A DNA stretch of 64,000 bases from Limisoma sp963590405 (GCA_963590405.1 CAVAPE010000003.1:1-64000), one strand, 5' to 3'. Positions 54,391 to 62,825 are shown, numbered from the stretch's first letter. Notes: generated from the letters alone by a model not told the origin. A program made the numbers and translations.

Positions 54391-54480
54391 ACAAAGATAG
54401 TGCAAGCCGAGGGAAATTGCAAAAAATCAAGAGGTCTTGATTTTTTTGCATTTCCAAGGCGCCGCCTATCGTGCAAGCCA
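54391..54480 (-). promoter_or_regulatory. Promoter with upstream hairpin and duplicated GGCTTGCAC motif
   Basis: In gene orientation, GGCTTGCACGATAGGC (to about 54464) is followed by a long hairpin at 54418-54450 (about 15-bp arms of AAAAAATCAAGA and TCTTGATTTTTT), then CGGCTTGCACTATCTTTGT, whose -7 box is 54391-54399. The start codon of the adhesin is ~57 bp downstream. The same arrangement occurs, expanded, at 63345-63508. Confidence 0.65.
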
Positions 54481-54520
54481 GATTATTGAAAATTGCCAAA
54501 ATGCGCGTAGCGCATTTTTT

Positions 54521-54716
54521 ATAGGCTGAAAGCCTTATGCAACCATAGCCCAGGGCAACGCCCTGGGTAACAAACAAATACGCATTTTGCGCCCTGTAAG
54601 GGCAATACAAAACGGCGACGTTGGTGGTTTGTGTTGCCCTTACAGGGCGTTCTTGTTAACATGCCGCTACCCAGGGCGTTGCCCTGGGCTATGGTAGCAT
54701 AAGGCTTTCAGCCTAT
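54521..54716. repeat. 196-bp near-perfect palindromic element, copy 1
   Basis: The outer arms pair over about 48 bp with one mismatch: 54521 onward begins ATAGGCTGAAAGCCTTATGC and the right end is GCATAAGGCTTTCAGCCTAT. An inner pair CGCCCTGTAAGGGCAA/TTGCCCTTACAGGGCG continues the fold. Each arm itself contains CCCAGGGC-AAC-GCCCTGGG. A second copy in reverse orientation is at 63126-63323. Confidence 0.9.
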
Positions 54717-54798
54717 TCTTTATTCGCCGACATAGTGAGGGTGGCGTCGCCTACGGGGCGCTCTTCGGTCGGTGGCATCACCTACGGGTTGCACAAAA

Positions 54799-54829
54799 AC
54801 AAAGGGAACTCTCGCGGAGTTCCCTTTGT
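54799..54829 (-). terminator. Terminator of the 54851-55966 gene
   Basis: A 13-bp perfect stem ACAAAGGGAACTC/GAGTTCCCTTTGT with a 5-base loop is followed on the minus strand by TTTTTG. Confidence 0.92.
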
Positions 54830-54850
54830 AGGATGTTAGGTTGTAATGGC

Positions 54851-55966
54851 CTATTTCACAATGACCTTTGTTGCTTTGCCGTCGGCGAAGCGGACGATGT
54901 AAATGCCATCTGCCCATTCCGAGGCATCGATTGTCGCTGTGTTTTCCACGACATATTCGCCCATCTTCATGCCTGTTGCAGCATAAACCGCAACTTTGTC
55001 GGAAGGGCCGCTTACGATTATGTTTTTGCCGCTTTGCGCCACCTTGTATTCGTCTGTGTTCAAGGTTTTTACTGCGCCTTGCGGATTGTTTTTTACATAA
55101 AACCCGTCAACCACCATCGAGTTACCAATCCAGTTACCGGCATTGCGCACGTAGCGGAACGCGAATTTCATCTTTTTGCCAGCATATTGGCTCACGTCGA
55201 CTTTATATTTCGTTATCGACGTAAGTTCCGTGTCGTAGCATTCGCGGTCAGTGAGTTTCGAGAGTACGTCGTCGGCGAGGTCAAACACCTGCGTCCACGT
55301 TTCGCCATCGTCGTCCGACGCCATCACCTTCATCGTGTTGACCACAACCCTCTGCGAGAACGTCAGCGTACTCCAGTTGAAGTCGTTGTCCACGTCATAG
55401 CAGTCCATAAAACTTGCTGCCAGAAGGAAGTCGAGATAGTGCTCGCCTGTGGCAGCCATCTGCACCGACGGCGAGATGAGCCATTCGTCCTGCGCTACCG
55501 GCTCCAGACCGTAGGTCGATTCGGAGTAGGCAAAGTGGATAAACGCATCGCACTGCCCGTCGGGGGTGACTGGAGTGAAATGCCCGTCGCCGGTGTAGTA
55601 GCAGTACCAAGTGTTGTTGATGTTATGCGCTATCATCTCATCGGTAGGCTCATTGCCCGGGGCAATCTTTTTCGTCCAGTCGGAAGGAATCCAGTTGAGG
55701 TCTTTGCCTTCCGTGGCATATCCTTCAAAACCTTCGTAATAAAGCGTTACGTCGTCCTGCGTCGTTTCGCTTTCGTCCTGTTTCACAACCGCCGGCACGT
55801 TGTCACCGACATAGCGTTTGTAGACAAATCCGTTGGCGTTGCGCACTGCCTGCTGCGTTATGCCGTCGGCAATCTGACGCTGTTTGAGTACTTCAACAGC
55901 CTCGTCGGACCAGGCTGTAAAACATGTGCTTGCTGCAAGGGCAAATAAGAGTAAAGATTGTTTCAT
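54851..55966 (-). CDS. Secreted choice-of-anchor J protein with T9SS-like tail
   Basis: This 371-residue protein has a signal peptide (MKQSLLLFALAASTCFTAWS). A single anchor-J/MAM-like module spans about 80-310: LYYEGFEGYATEGKDLNWIPSDWTKK, EWLISPSVQMAATGEHYLDFLLAAS, KVMASDDDGETWTQVF and YAGKKMKFAFRYVRNAGNW are typical strands. The tail (DKVAVYAATGMKMGEYVV...GKATKVIVK) is T9SS-like. Two ATGs (55972, 55966) are possible. A long frame on the opposite strand (54833-55948) is a shadow without a signal or domains. It is probably a surface-binding protein. Confidence 0.8.
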   Translation of the reverse strand: MKQSLLLFALAASTCFTAWSDEAVEVLKQRQIADGITQQAVRNANGFVYKRYVGDNVPAVVKQDESETTQDDVTLYYEGFEGYATEGKDLNWIPSDWTKKIAPGNEPTDEMIAHNINNTWYCYYTGDGHFTPVTPDGQCDAFIHFAYSESTYGLEPVAQDEWLISPSVQMAATGEHYLDFLLAASFMDCYDVDNDFNWSTLTFSQRVVVNTMKVMASDDDGETWTQVFDLADDVLSKLTDRECYDTELTSITKYKVDVSQYAGKKMKFAFRYVRNAGNWIGNSMVVDGFYVKNNPQGAVKTLNTDEYKVAQSGKNIIVSGPSDKVAVYAATGMKMGEYVVENTATIDASEWADGIYIVRFADGKATKVIVK

Positions 55967-56168
55967 AAACATTGATTTTTTGTTATTCGTTAGGCGAAAT
56001 TACTTTCAATTTTCCATATATGCAAGTTTATTTGTAAATTTCTGCAAGCAATGGTGAATTTTATGTGGAAATTTACCACGAATAGTGCCGATATTTGAAA
56101 ATAATGCAACCAAGTTGCAAAAATCATTAAATCGGCGGGACGTTGTTGCTTGCGTGCCACAATGTGAT

Positions 56169-56177
56169 TAATTTTGC
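56169..56177 (+). promoter_or_regulatory. -7 box of the metal cluster
   Basis: TAATTTTGC matches TAnnTTTG, 7-8 bp before ATG 56185, giving an almost leaderless mRNA and excluding the upstream in-frame ATG at 56143. Confidence 0.55.
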
Positions 56178-56184
56178 CGCCGAT

Positions 56185-56571
56185 ATGAAAAGCAAGAGCC
56201 AAATACTGATTCTTCTGCTCGCCTCGATGATGGTTGCCTATCTCGGAGCGGGACAACTGGTGATGCACTGCAGCATGACCGGACGCGTGGAGGCTATTGG
56301 CTCGCACAACACCGACTGCGGCGGCTGCAACGACTGCTGCTCCAAGAAGCAGACAAAGAGTTGCATGACGCTAAAGGTGAAAAAACTGCAATCGTCCACC
56401 GCCCAGCAGCAAATCAAGGCTGAGGCGGCGCAGGCATTGACGCTGCTCAGCGCCATCGTTGAAGCCGTAGTGCCCACGGATTGCGCGTTGCCCCACAATG
56501 CCATCGGGCACGAAGTGGAGAAATCGCCTCCGCGACATTATCTAACGTTTATTAGAGTACTTCTGATTTAG
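56185..56571 (+). CDS. Small cysteine-rich HYC_CC_PP-type protein (probable metal handling)
   Basis: This 128-residue protein has one N-terminal hydrophobic segment (about 5-27), then MHCSM (H28-C29), CGGCNDCC (45-52), C60 and a C-terminal SPPRHY (114-119). The order HxC, CC, PP matches the small HYC_CC_PP family of Bacteroidetes, which is often next to TonB receptors. The cysteines and histidines suggest Cu or other soft-metal binding outside the cytoplasm (inference). A TonB receptor and an HMA protein follow in the same direction. Confidence 0.7.
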   Translation: MKSKSQILILLLASMMVAYLGAGQLVMHCSMTGRVEAIGSHNTDCGGCNDCCSKKQTKSCMTLKVKKLQSSTAQQQIKAEAAQALTLLSAIVEAVVPTDCALPHNAIGHEVEKSPPRHYLTFIRVLLI

Positions 56572-56642
56572 TGGCAGGCGTGTGCGCATTGCCGCACTAT
56601 TTGCATACCCTAAATTAAAACAATAAAGAAGTACTGAAATAA

Positions 56643-58655
56643 ATGAAAATCATCCCATTATCAATTTTTACTTTAGCCTTTGCCCCTGTGGCGACGGCAC
56701 AAGTGACTACCGACACCATCGCCGACCAGTCGCTCAAGGAGGTGCGCGTAACAGCACGGCGACCGGGAGTGACCAACCTCAGCGGTGCGCTCAACGGGCA
56801 GAACATCGCTCGCACCGAACTCTTCAAGGCGGCGTGCTGCAACCTCGGCGAGAGTTTCACCACCAACCCGTCGGTCGACGTGAGTTACAACGATGCCACC
56901 ACTGGCGCACGCCAAATCAAACTGCTCGGACTGTCGGGCACCTACGTGCAGATGCTCACCGAACAGTTGCCCAACTTCCGCGGTGCGGCTGCGCCCTATG
57001 CCCTCGGCTATGTGCCTGGACCGTGGATGAAGAGCATCCAGGTGTCGAAAGGCAGCGCGTCGGTGAAAAACGGCTACGAATCAATCACTGGGCAAATCAA
57101 TGTGGAGTACCTGAAGCCAGAGGACGACCAAGGGCTGGAAGTGAACCTCTACGGCGACTCCAAGTCGCGCCTTGAGGCCAATGCCGCCGGCAATATGCAC
57201 TTCGGCAGCCATACCAGCGGCGAGATACTGCTCCACTACGAGAACAGCATCAACAACCACGACGAGAACCACGACGGCTTCTACGACAAGCCGCGCGTGG
57301 AGCAATACAATGCGCAGACGCGATGGCTCTGGAAGGGCGACCGCTACATCTTCCACGGCGGCATCTCGGGCATCAAGGAGAAGCGCCACGGCGGACAGAC
57401 AAGCCACGGAATGGAGATGCAGACGCCGCTGTTCGGCATCGAGGTCAACACCGACCGCTACGAGGCATACGCAAAAAATGCGTTTATCCTCAATGCCGAG
57501 CACGGCACCAACATCGCACTGATGGCATCGGGGTCGCTGCACGAGGAAGATGCGTTCTACGGGTTGAAGACCTACTCCGTGGACGAGAAGAATGCCTATG
57601 CTTCGCTGATGTTTGAAACCAACTTCACGGAGAAGCACAACCTCAGCGTCGGCCTCAGTCTTAACCACGACTACTTCGGCGAGCACTACCGCCTGCAGCA
57701 CGATGCCTCGCTCGCCGCCCAGCGCAACCGCGAAAAGGAGACCACGCCGGGAGCCTATGCGCAGTACACCTTCACCCTCGGCTCGCGGCTCACTGCCATG
57801 GCAGGGCTACGCCTCGACCACAGTTCGCTCTACGGCACGTTTGTCACGCCGCGTTTCCACCTTAAATATGCGCCGTCGTCGGCAGCAAGTTTCCGCATCT
57901 CGGCAGGCAAGGGCTACCGCACGGTGCATGCCTTGGCTGAAAACAACTATCTGATGGCGTCGGGCAGAACGCTCGTCATCGACCGCCTTAATCAGGAGGC
58001 AGCGTGGAACTATGGCGTTAGTGGCTCGTTCAACATCCCGCTGTTTGGCAAAAACTTGAAAGTCAATGCGGAATACTATTATACGCATTTCTCAGAACAA
58101 GCGATTGTGGACTACGACAGCGACCCGAAGCAGATACGCATCACCAACCTTCACGGTGGGCGTTCCTACTCCCACACCATGCAGGTCGATGTCACCTATC
58201 CGTTTTTCGAGGGTTTTACGCTCACGGCAGCCTACCGTCTCAACGACGTGCATGCCACCTACGGCGGCGTGCTCAAGGAGAAGCCGCTGACGAGCCGCTA
58301 CAAAGCGCTGGTCACTGCGTCCTACAAGACGGCGATGGACCTGTGGCAGTTTGACGCAACACTGCAAATCAACGGCGGCGGACGGATGCCAGAGCCTTAC
58401 GCGCTCGCCGACGGCACGATGTCGTGGGACGACCGCTTCGGAGCCTATCCGCAACTGAGTGCGCAGATTACTCGTTGGTTCCGCCATTGGTCGGTGTATG
58501 TGGGCGGCGAAAACCTCACCAACTTCAAGCAGAAGACCCCCATCTACGGCGCGTCGAACCCTTGGGGCGCAGACTTTGAGCCTACAATGGTGTGGGGACC
58601 TGTGCACGGCTGGATGCTCTATGCTGGTGTGCGCATCAATATCGGTAAACTTTAA
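56643..58655 (+). CDS. TonB-dependent outer-membrane receptor, probable metal (copper) type
   Basis: This 670-residue receptor has a signal peptide (MKIIPLSIFTLAFAPVATA). A plug domain is at about 30-165: LKEVRVTARRPGVTNLSG, RQIKLLGLSGTYVQMLTEQLPNFRG and SIQVSKGSASVKNGYESITGQINVEY. The barrel that follows ends GWMLYAGVRINIGKL. It lacks the carboxypeptidase-like domain of SusC proteins and is shorter. The neighbours, a cysteine-rich small protein before and an HMA protein after, point to copper or another heavy metal rather than a glycan. Confidence 0.88.
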   Translation: MKIIPLSIFTLAFAPVATAQVTTDTIADQSLKEVRVTARRPGVTNLSGALNGQNIARTELFKAACCNLGESFTTNPSVDVSYNDATTGARQIKLLGLSGTYVQMLTEQLPNFRGAAAPYALGYVPGPWMKSIQVSKGSASVKNGYESITGQINVEYLKPEDDQGLEVNLYGDSKSRLEANAAGNMHFGSHTSGEILLHYENSINNHDENHDGFYDKPRVEQYNAQTRWLWKGDRYIFHGGISGIKEKRHGGQTSHGMEMQTPLFGIEVNTDRYEAYAKNAFILNAEHGTNIALMASGSLHEEDAFYGLKTYSVDEKNAYASLMFETNFTEKHNLSVGLSLNHDYFGEHYRLQHDASLAAQRNREKETTPGAYAQYTFTLGSRLTAMAGLRLDHSSLYGTFVTPRFHLKYAPSSAASFRISAGKGYRTVHALAENNYLMASGRTLVIDRLNQEAAWNYGVSGSFNIPLFGKNLKVNAEYYYTHFSEQAIVDYDSDPKQIRITNLHGGRSYSHTMQVDVTYPFFEGFTLTAAYRLNDVHATYGGVLKEKPLTSRYKALVTASYKTAMDLWQFDATLQINGGGRMPEPYALADGTMSWDDRFGAYPQLSAQITRWFRHWSVYVGGENLTNFKQKTPIYGASNPWGADFEPTMVWGPVHGWMLYAGVRINIGKL

Positions 58656-58681
58656 TCAGTAAATATTTAAAAATCAAAAAT

Positions 58682-59008
58682 ATGAAACGTTCAATCATCG
58701 CCCTCGCAATGGGCATTATTTCCCTTTCGGGAATGGCAAAAACAATTAAGACTGTAGCCCTTACAACCACTCCGCAGATGCACTGCCAGAACTGCGAAAA
58801 CAAAATCAAGGGCAACCTCCGCTTCGAGAAAGGCGTGAAGAAAATCGAAACCGACATCGACAAGCAGACAGTCACCGTGACCTACGATGCCGACAAGACG
58901 ACGGTCGACAAGATTATCGAAGGCTTCACTCGCTTCGGCTACACCGCCCGCCAACTCAAACCCGGCGAGACCGTAGCCGAAACCACCGAGGAATGCACCA
59001 ATATGTAG
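58682..59008 (+). CDS. Exported HMA-domain heavy-metal-binding protein
   Basis: This 108-residue protein has a short signal peptide (MKRSIIALAMGIISLSGMA) and one HMA domain at about 24-93 with the metal motif MHCQNC (C35, C38). The ferredoxin-like strands IKTVALTTT, KKIETDIDKQTVTVTYDADKTT and the C-terminal FGYTARQL are typical of CopZ/MerP-type chaperones. Being exported, it would act in the periplasm, passing metal to or from the TonB receptor system. The ATPase gene behind it converges 3 bp away. Confidence 0.88.
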   Translation: MKRSIIALAMGIISLSGMAKTIKTVALTTTPQMHCQNCENKIKGNLRFEKGVKKIETDIDKQTVTVTYDADKTTVDKIIEGFTRFGYTARQLKPGETVAETTEECTNM

Positions 59009-59011
59009 TAT

Positions 59012-60181
59012 TTAATACAGCATTCCGAACATCCACAGCGGGATGATGTTGCCGTAGCCCGTTTCAATATCGTCTTTTACAACATATCCGTACTCCACCT
59101 CTTGCAGTTGCCGTTGTTTTTTCTTCTTTCCGCCGACTTCAAATGTGTATTTCCCATCGACAAGAAAGTCGGAAACTGGAGAAGCAACAACCTCCATTGC
59201 TGAGCGGACTTGATTGTAGAAGAATGTTTCGCGCACTGTGCCAATCTCTACGTTCTCCCGACCGAGAGCGTAGATGAGGGCAGTGTTGTCAAGGTAGATT
59301 TTATCGACTTTCCCAAGTCCTTGGATTCCACCCGTCGACGACCGCAGTTGCCCGATTAATCCCGATTTTTCCAGATATGCGCAAAGGTCAGCCACGCTGT
59401 TTCTCGACACCTCCAGTTGCCCGCCTATCTGCGACAAGTTTGGCTTGAACGGCGCACTTTCTGCAACGATGGCAAGCAGTCGGCGGAGTTTGCGCGCCAC
59501 CGAAACCGTCAGGTTCGCATATTGTGGGATGTCGGTCTCTATGGTTGCATTGACAACCTGCTGGATGTACTGCACGATGTCGCCGTCGGCAAATGGGTAG
59601 TAGCCGCAATGCAGATAGTCAGAAAAATGCTGCAGCGGCAGAAAACCGTTGGGAATTTCAACCTCCTGATTCAGAAGTTGCGGAATGGAGCACAGTGGAA
59701 AGCGAATGTCGTGGAAAAGATCAAGGTATTCCCTGTAGGAAAGTCCTTGCATCTCATACATCAACGCACGCCGGCTAAGGTCGGATGCCCCTTTGGCAAT
59801 GTCGAGCACCGACGATCCAGTGAAAACCACGTGCAACTCGGCGTGGTAGTCGTAAATCAGTTTCAGTTCCCTCGACCAGTCCTTGTACTTGTGTATCTCG
59901 TCGATAACCAAGTACTTGCCGCCAATTTTTGCAAATGCGTCGGCAAGGTCGGTGAGCCTATGGTTGGCAAAATAGAAATCCTCAGCCACGACATAAAGAG
60001 TTTGGTTGACAGGTAGATGCTCCTTGATGTGCTGCAGCACGAGCGTAGTTTTGCCTACACCTCTCGGTCCCATGAGACCAATCATCCGGGCATCCCAGTT
60101 GATTTTGTCGTACATGTAGCGGTGAAATCCCGTGCTTGTTTCTTTCAGTAATTTGCGAAATGTGGCTTGCAGTTGTTCCAT
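59012..60181 (-). CDS. AAA_14-type ATPase with DUF4143-like C-terminus (locus 4)
   Basis: This 389-residue protein is shorter than loci 1-3. Walker A is GPRGVGKT (38-45), and Walker B is in KYLVIDEIHKYKDW. The sensor VVFTGSSVLDIAKG precedes DLSRRALMYEMQGLSYREYL, as in AAA_14 proteins. The C-terminal region (DNTALIYALGRENVEIGTVRETFFYNQV...DFLVDGKYTFEVGGKKKK) resembles DUF4143 with a D-x(n)-FEVGGK nuclease-like remnant. It is monocistronic. Its promoter is preceded by two 33-bp palindromic repeats. Function is unknown, as for the other three. Confidence 0.87.
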   Translation of the reverse strand: MEQLQATFRKLLKETSTGFHRYMYDKINWDARMIGLMGPRGVGKTTLVLQHIKEHLPVNQTLYVVAEDFYFANHRLTDLADAFAKIGGKYLVIDEIHKYKDWSRELKLIYDYHAELHVVFTGSSVLDIAKGASDLSRRALMYEMQGLSYREYLDLFHDIRFPLCSIPQLLNQEVEIPNGFLPLQHFSDYLHCGYYPFADGDIVQYIQQVVNATIETDIPQYANLTVSVARKLRRLLAIVAESAPFKPNLSQIGGQLEVSRNSVADLCAYLEKSGLIGQLRSSTGGIQGLGKVDKIYLDNTALIYALGRENVEIGTVRETFFYNQVRSAMEVVASPVSDFLVDGKYTFEVGGKKKKQRQLQEVEYGYVVKDDIETGYGNIIPLWMFGMLY

Positions 60182-60211
60182 ATCCTTGCGCTTTAGGTTG
60201 ATATTGTCGTT

Positions 60212-60220
60212 GCAAATATA
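60212..60220 (-). promoter_or_regulatory. -7 box of ATPase locus 4
   Basis: The minus strand reads TATATTTGC (TAnnTTTG), 30 bp before the start and 4 bp from the repeat array. Confidence 0.65.
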
Positions 60221-60224
60221 ATAA

Positions 60225-60290
60225 GGTTTCTTTAAAACTGCACTGAAAATAGTGCAGTTTTTGCTTAAAAGTGCACTATTTTCAGTGCAA
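60225..60290. repeat. 33-bp repeat, 2 copies with palindromic cores, upstream of ATPase locus 4
   Basis: Units are 60225-60257 and 60258-60290. Each holds an imperfect palindrome, TGCACTGAAAATAGTGCA in one and its inverse form TGCACTATTTTCAGTGCA in the other, with the arms TGCACT/AGTGCA. Confidence 0.88.
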
Positions 60291-60322
60291 TTTTGGAGAT
60301 TTGCGGATTTTAGAGGGGTGAT

Positions 60323-60354
60323 TTTGAATTACGGCGCGGGGTTGCTAACTTTGT
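60323..60354 (+). promoter_or_regulatory. Promoter of the GATase-like gene
   Basis: TTTG (60323-60326), 19-bp spacer, TAACTTTGT (60346-60354): a full consensus promoter 22 bp before the start. Confidence 0.8.
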
Positions 60355-60375
60355 GCCTATATAAATAGGTATAGA

Positions 60376-61116
60376 ATGGAAAAACCTGTAATCCTACTTT
60401 CGTGCGACGTCGACGCCCAGGAGCGCGTTAACCTCCGCCAAGAATATGTGGAGGCTGTGACTGAAGCCGGCGGCATCGCCGTGATTATGCCGCCGCTGGT
60501 GCTGCGCTCGCAAATCGACGAGTGGCTCGACCGCGTGTGCCCCGACGCCCTGCTCCTCACTGGCGGCTGCGACCCCGACCCGCAAATCTACCGCGAGAGT
60601 CCGCGGCAAGGGCTGGGGCGAGTGTCGCTGCAGCGCGATGTCTACGAACTCGAATTGCTCGATGCCGCTATGGTGCGCGCCATCCCCGTGCTCGGCATCT
60701 GCCGCGGCTTGCAGGTAATCAATGTGGCGCTCGGTGGCTCGCTCTATCAAGATATGCTCACGCAGATGGGTGCAGAGTTTGCCAAGCACGACCAGAAAGA
60801 GCCCACCGAGGTGGCGACCCACGAAGTGGCATTTACTGCTGGCTCGATGGCGGAGCAACTGTTTGGCACACAGTTTCTTCCCACCAATAGCCACCACCAC
60901 CAGTGCGTGCACCGCGTGGCAGACGACCTGACCGTGAGCGGCACCACCGTTGACGGAGTGGTCGAAGCCCTCGAATGGCCCGAGCGCGAAATCTTCGCCG
61001 TGCAGTTCCATCCGGAGCGTATGCGCGACGACAATGAGGCGATGACCAGATTTTTTGCTCGATGGGTGGAAAGAGTGGCTGATATTTCCTCAAGAAAAAT
61101 GGCAACTGAAATATAA
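60376..61116 (+). CDS. Class I glutamine amidotransferase-like hydrolase (peptidase C26)
   Basis: This 246-residue protein is of the gamma-glutamyl-gamma-aminobutyrate hydrolase (PuuD-like) family. The nucleophile elbow GICRGLQ has C109; the other triad members are H212 and E214 in FHPERM. LLTGGCDPDPQIY (60-72) and SHHHQCVHRV are family motifs. It hydrolyses gamma-glutamyl bonds in the cytoplasm; the physiological substrate in Bacteroidales is not established. It has its own promoter and is not linked to putrescine genes here. Confidence 0.9.
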   Translation: MEKPVILLSCDVDAQERVNLRQEYVEAVTEAGGIAVIMPPLVLRSQIDEWLDRVCPDALLLTGGCDPDPQIYRESPRQGLGRVSLQRDVYELELLDAAMVRAIPVLGICRGLQVINVALGGSLYQDMLTQMGAEFAKHDQKEPTEVATHEVAFTAGSMAEQLFGTQFLPTNSHHHQCVHRVADDLTVSGTTVDGVVEALEWPEREIFAVQFHPERMRDDNEAMTRFFARWVERVADISSRKMATEI

Positions 61117-61288
61117 ATATCTTAAAAAACGGCTAAAAAATGCTCTAAAACATGCACAATAGTCAGTTTTTTGTGCAAAAACGAGTGGTTTTTGGGTTAA
61201 ATATTTTTCATTTCGAATAATAATTATTTCCTTTGCAAGTCTAAAATACGAAACAAAAGAATATTATTAATCTAAAAATTAAAAAATT

Positions 61289-61525
61289 ATGTCTGAAATT
61301 GCAGAAAGAGTAAAGGCTATAATTGTTGACAAACTTAGTGTAAACGAGTCAGAAGTAACTCCAGAAGCAACATTTGCTCAGGATCTCGGCGCAGATTCAC
61401 TTGACACTGTAGAATTGATCATGGAATTCGAGAAAGAATTCGGCATCACAATTCCTGACGACCAAGCAGAAGGCATCAAGACTGTTGGTGACGCTATCTC
61501 TTATATCGAAAACGCTAACAAATAA
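61289..61525 (+). CDS. acpP: Acyl carrier protein
   Basis: This 78-residue acidic protein carries the phosphopantetheine attachment site S37 in GADSLDTVEL. The full ACP sequence is present (MSEIAERVKAIIVDKLSVNE...IPDDQAEGIKTVGDAISYIE). It carries growing acyl chains in type II fatty acid synthesis. fabF follows 9 bp later, the usual arrangement. Its codon choice is A/T-rich like the gene at 24139, as expected for a strongly expressed gene. The 172-bp gap before it is A/T-rich, with a possible -7-like TTTCCTTTGC near 61228. Confidence 0.98.
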   Translation: MSEIAERVKAIIVDKLSVNESEVTPEATFAQDLGADSLDTVELIMEFEKEFGITIPDDQAEGIKTVGDAISYIENANK

Positions 61526-61534
61526 ATTCTCTTA

Positions 61535-62800
61535 ATGGAACTGAAAAGAGTTGTTGTAACAGGTCTCGGTTCAATCACTCCAATCGGCAATGACATCGCC
61601 ACTACGTGGAAGAATGCCCTTGCTGGTGTGAGTGGTGCCGCTCCTATTACTCACTTTGACGCCTCTTTATTCAAGACGCAGTTTGCGTGTGAAGTAAAGG
61701 GCTACAACTCTGCCGACCATTTCGACCGCAAGGAAGTCCGCAAGTACGACCTCTACGCGCAATACGGTCTCGTTGCTGCTCGCGAAGCAGTAAAGGATGC
61801 TGGCCTCGAAGAATTTGAAGGCCTCAACAAGGACCGCGTAGGTGTTATCTTTACAGCAGGCATCGGCGGATTGCACACCTTTGAAGAAGAAGCAGGCTAC
61901 TATGCCATGAACAAAGACAAAGGTCCGAAGTACAATCCGTTCTTCATCCCTAAGATGATTGCCGATATGGCTGCTGGTCTTATTTCGATGACCTACGGCT
62001 ATCGCGGACCTAACTACGCAACAGTATCGGCTTGTGCATCGTCGACCCACGCACTTATCGATGCGTTCAACACCATCCGTCTCGGAAAGGCTGACGCAGT
62101 GGTAACTGGTGGCGCTGAGGCTGCAATCTATCCTGCTGGTGTAGGCGGTTTCAACTCAATGCACGCATTGTCGACACTCAACGACAACCCAACCCACGCA
62201 TCACGCCCATTCAGCGGCTCGCGCGACGGTTTCGTAATGGGTGAAGGCGGCGCTTGCCTTGTGTTTGAAGAACTCGAGCATGCTCTTGCCCGCGGCGCAC
62301 ACATCTATGCAGAGGTAGCCGGAGGCGGCATGTCGGCAGACGCTTATCACCTCACAGCAACCCATCCTGAAGGCTTGGGCGCCAAATTGGTGATGAACAA
62401 TGCTCTCGAAGATGCAGAAATGAAGCCATCCGACATTGACTATATCAATGCTCACGGCACATCAACTCCTGTAGGCGACCTGTCGGAAGTAAAGGCCATC
62501 AAGGACGTGTTTGGCGAAAGCGCAAACAAGTTGAACATCAGTTCGACGAAGTCGATGACTGGTCACCTTCTCGGTGCAACTGGTGCATTGGAGGCAATTT
62601 TCTGCGTGAAGTCGGTAGAAGAGGATATCGTTCCGCCAACCATCAACCACGAGGAAGGCGACAACGACCCAGAAATTGACTACAACCTTAACTACACGTT
62701 TGGCGAAGCCCAGAAGCGTACAGTGAACGCAGCCCTTTCCAACACATTCGGATTCGGCGGTCACAACGCATGTATCATCGTAAAGAAATACAAAGGCTAA
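61535..62800 (+). CDS. fabF: Beta-ketoacyl-ACP synthase II
   Basis: This 421-residue condensing enzyme of fatty-acid elongation has the nucleophile C167 in SACASSTHAL, catalytic histidines H307 (NAHGTSTPVGD) and H344 (TGHLLGATGAL), and the start KRVVVTGLGSITPIGND. It elongates acyl-ACP with malonyl-ACP in the cytoplasm. It is co-transcribed with acpP (9-bp gap), and a strong terminator follows. Confidence 0.97.
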   Translation: MELKRVVVTGLGSITPIGNDIATTWKNALAGVSGAAPITHFDASLFKTQFACEVKGYNSADHFDRKEVRKYDLYAQYGLVAAREAVKDAGLEEFEGLNKDRVGVIFTAGIGGLHTFEEEAGYYAMNKDKGPKYNPFFIPKMIADMAAGLISMTYGYRGPNYATVSACASSTHALIDAFNTIRLGKADAVVTGGAEAAIYPAGVGGFNSMHALSTLNDNPTHASRPFSGSRDGFVMGEGGACLVFEELEHALARGAHIYAEVAGGGMSADAYHLTATHPEGLGAKLVMNNALEDAEMKPSDIDYINAHGTSTPVGDLSEVKAIKDVFGESANKLNISSTKSMTGHLLGATGALEAIFCVKSVEEDIVPPTINHEEGDNDPEIDYNLNYTFGEAQKRTVNAALSNTFGFGGHNACIIVKKYKG

Positions 62801-62825
62801 GCCCGTAGGTTAACATAACCCATAG

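Larger units (their letters stand above)
54335..54850. other. Repeat-rich intergenic region between two T9SS genes
   Basis: These 516 bp without a gene contain, from left to right, the adhesin leader and promoter module, a small hairpin AAAATGCGC-GTA-GCGCATTTT (54498-54518), the 196-bp palindrome (54521-54716), a short duplicated GGTGGCRTCRCCTACGGG stretch (about 54740-54790), and the terminator of the following gene. The 89-codon ORF inside the palindrome is not considered real. Confidence 0.75.

Noticed and set aside
54341..54610. Small ORF in the palindromic element (and a similar one at 63174-63371)
   Set aside because: It translates the palindromic repeat; similarity between copies comes from the DNA repeat, and one copy runs through Ns.
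54833..55948. 371-codon frame on the plus strand
   Set aside because: It is opposite a gene with a signal peptide, anchor-J strands and a T9SS-like tail; the plus-strand product is cysteine/histidine-rich and domainless, a typical shadow.
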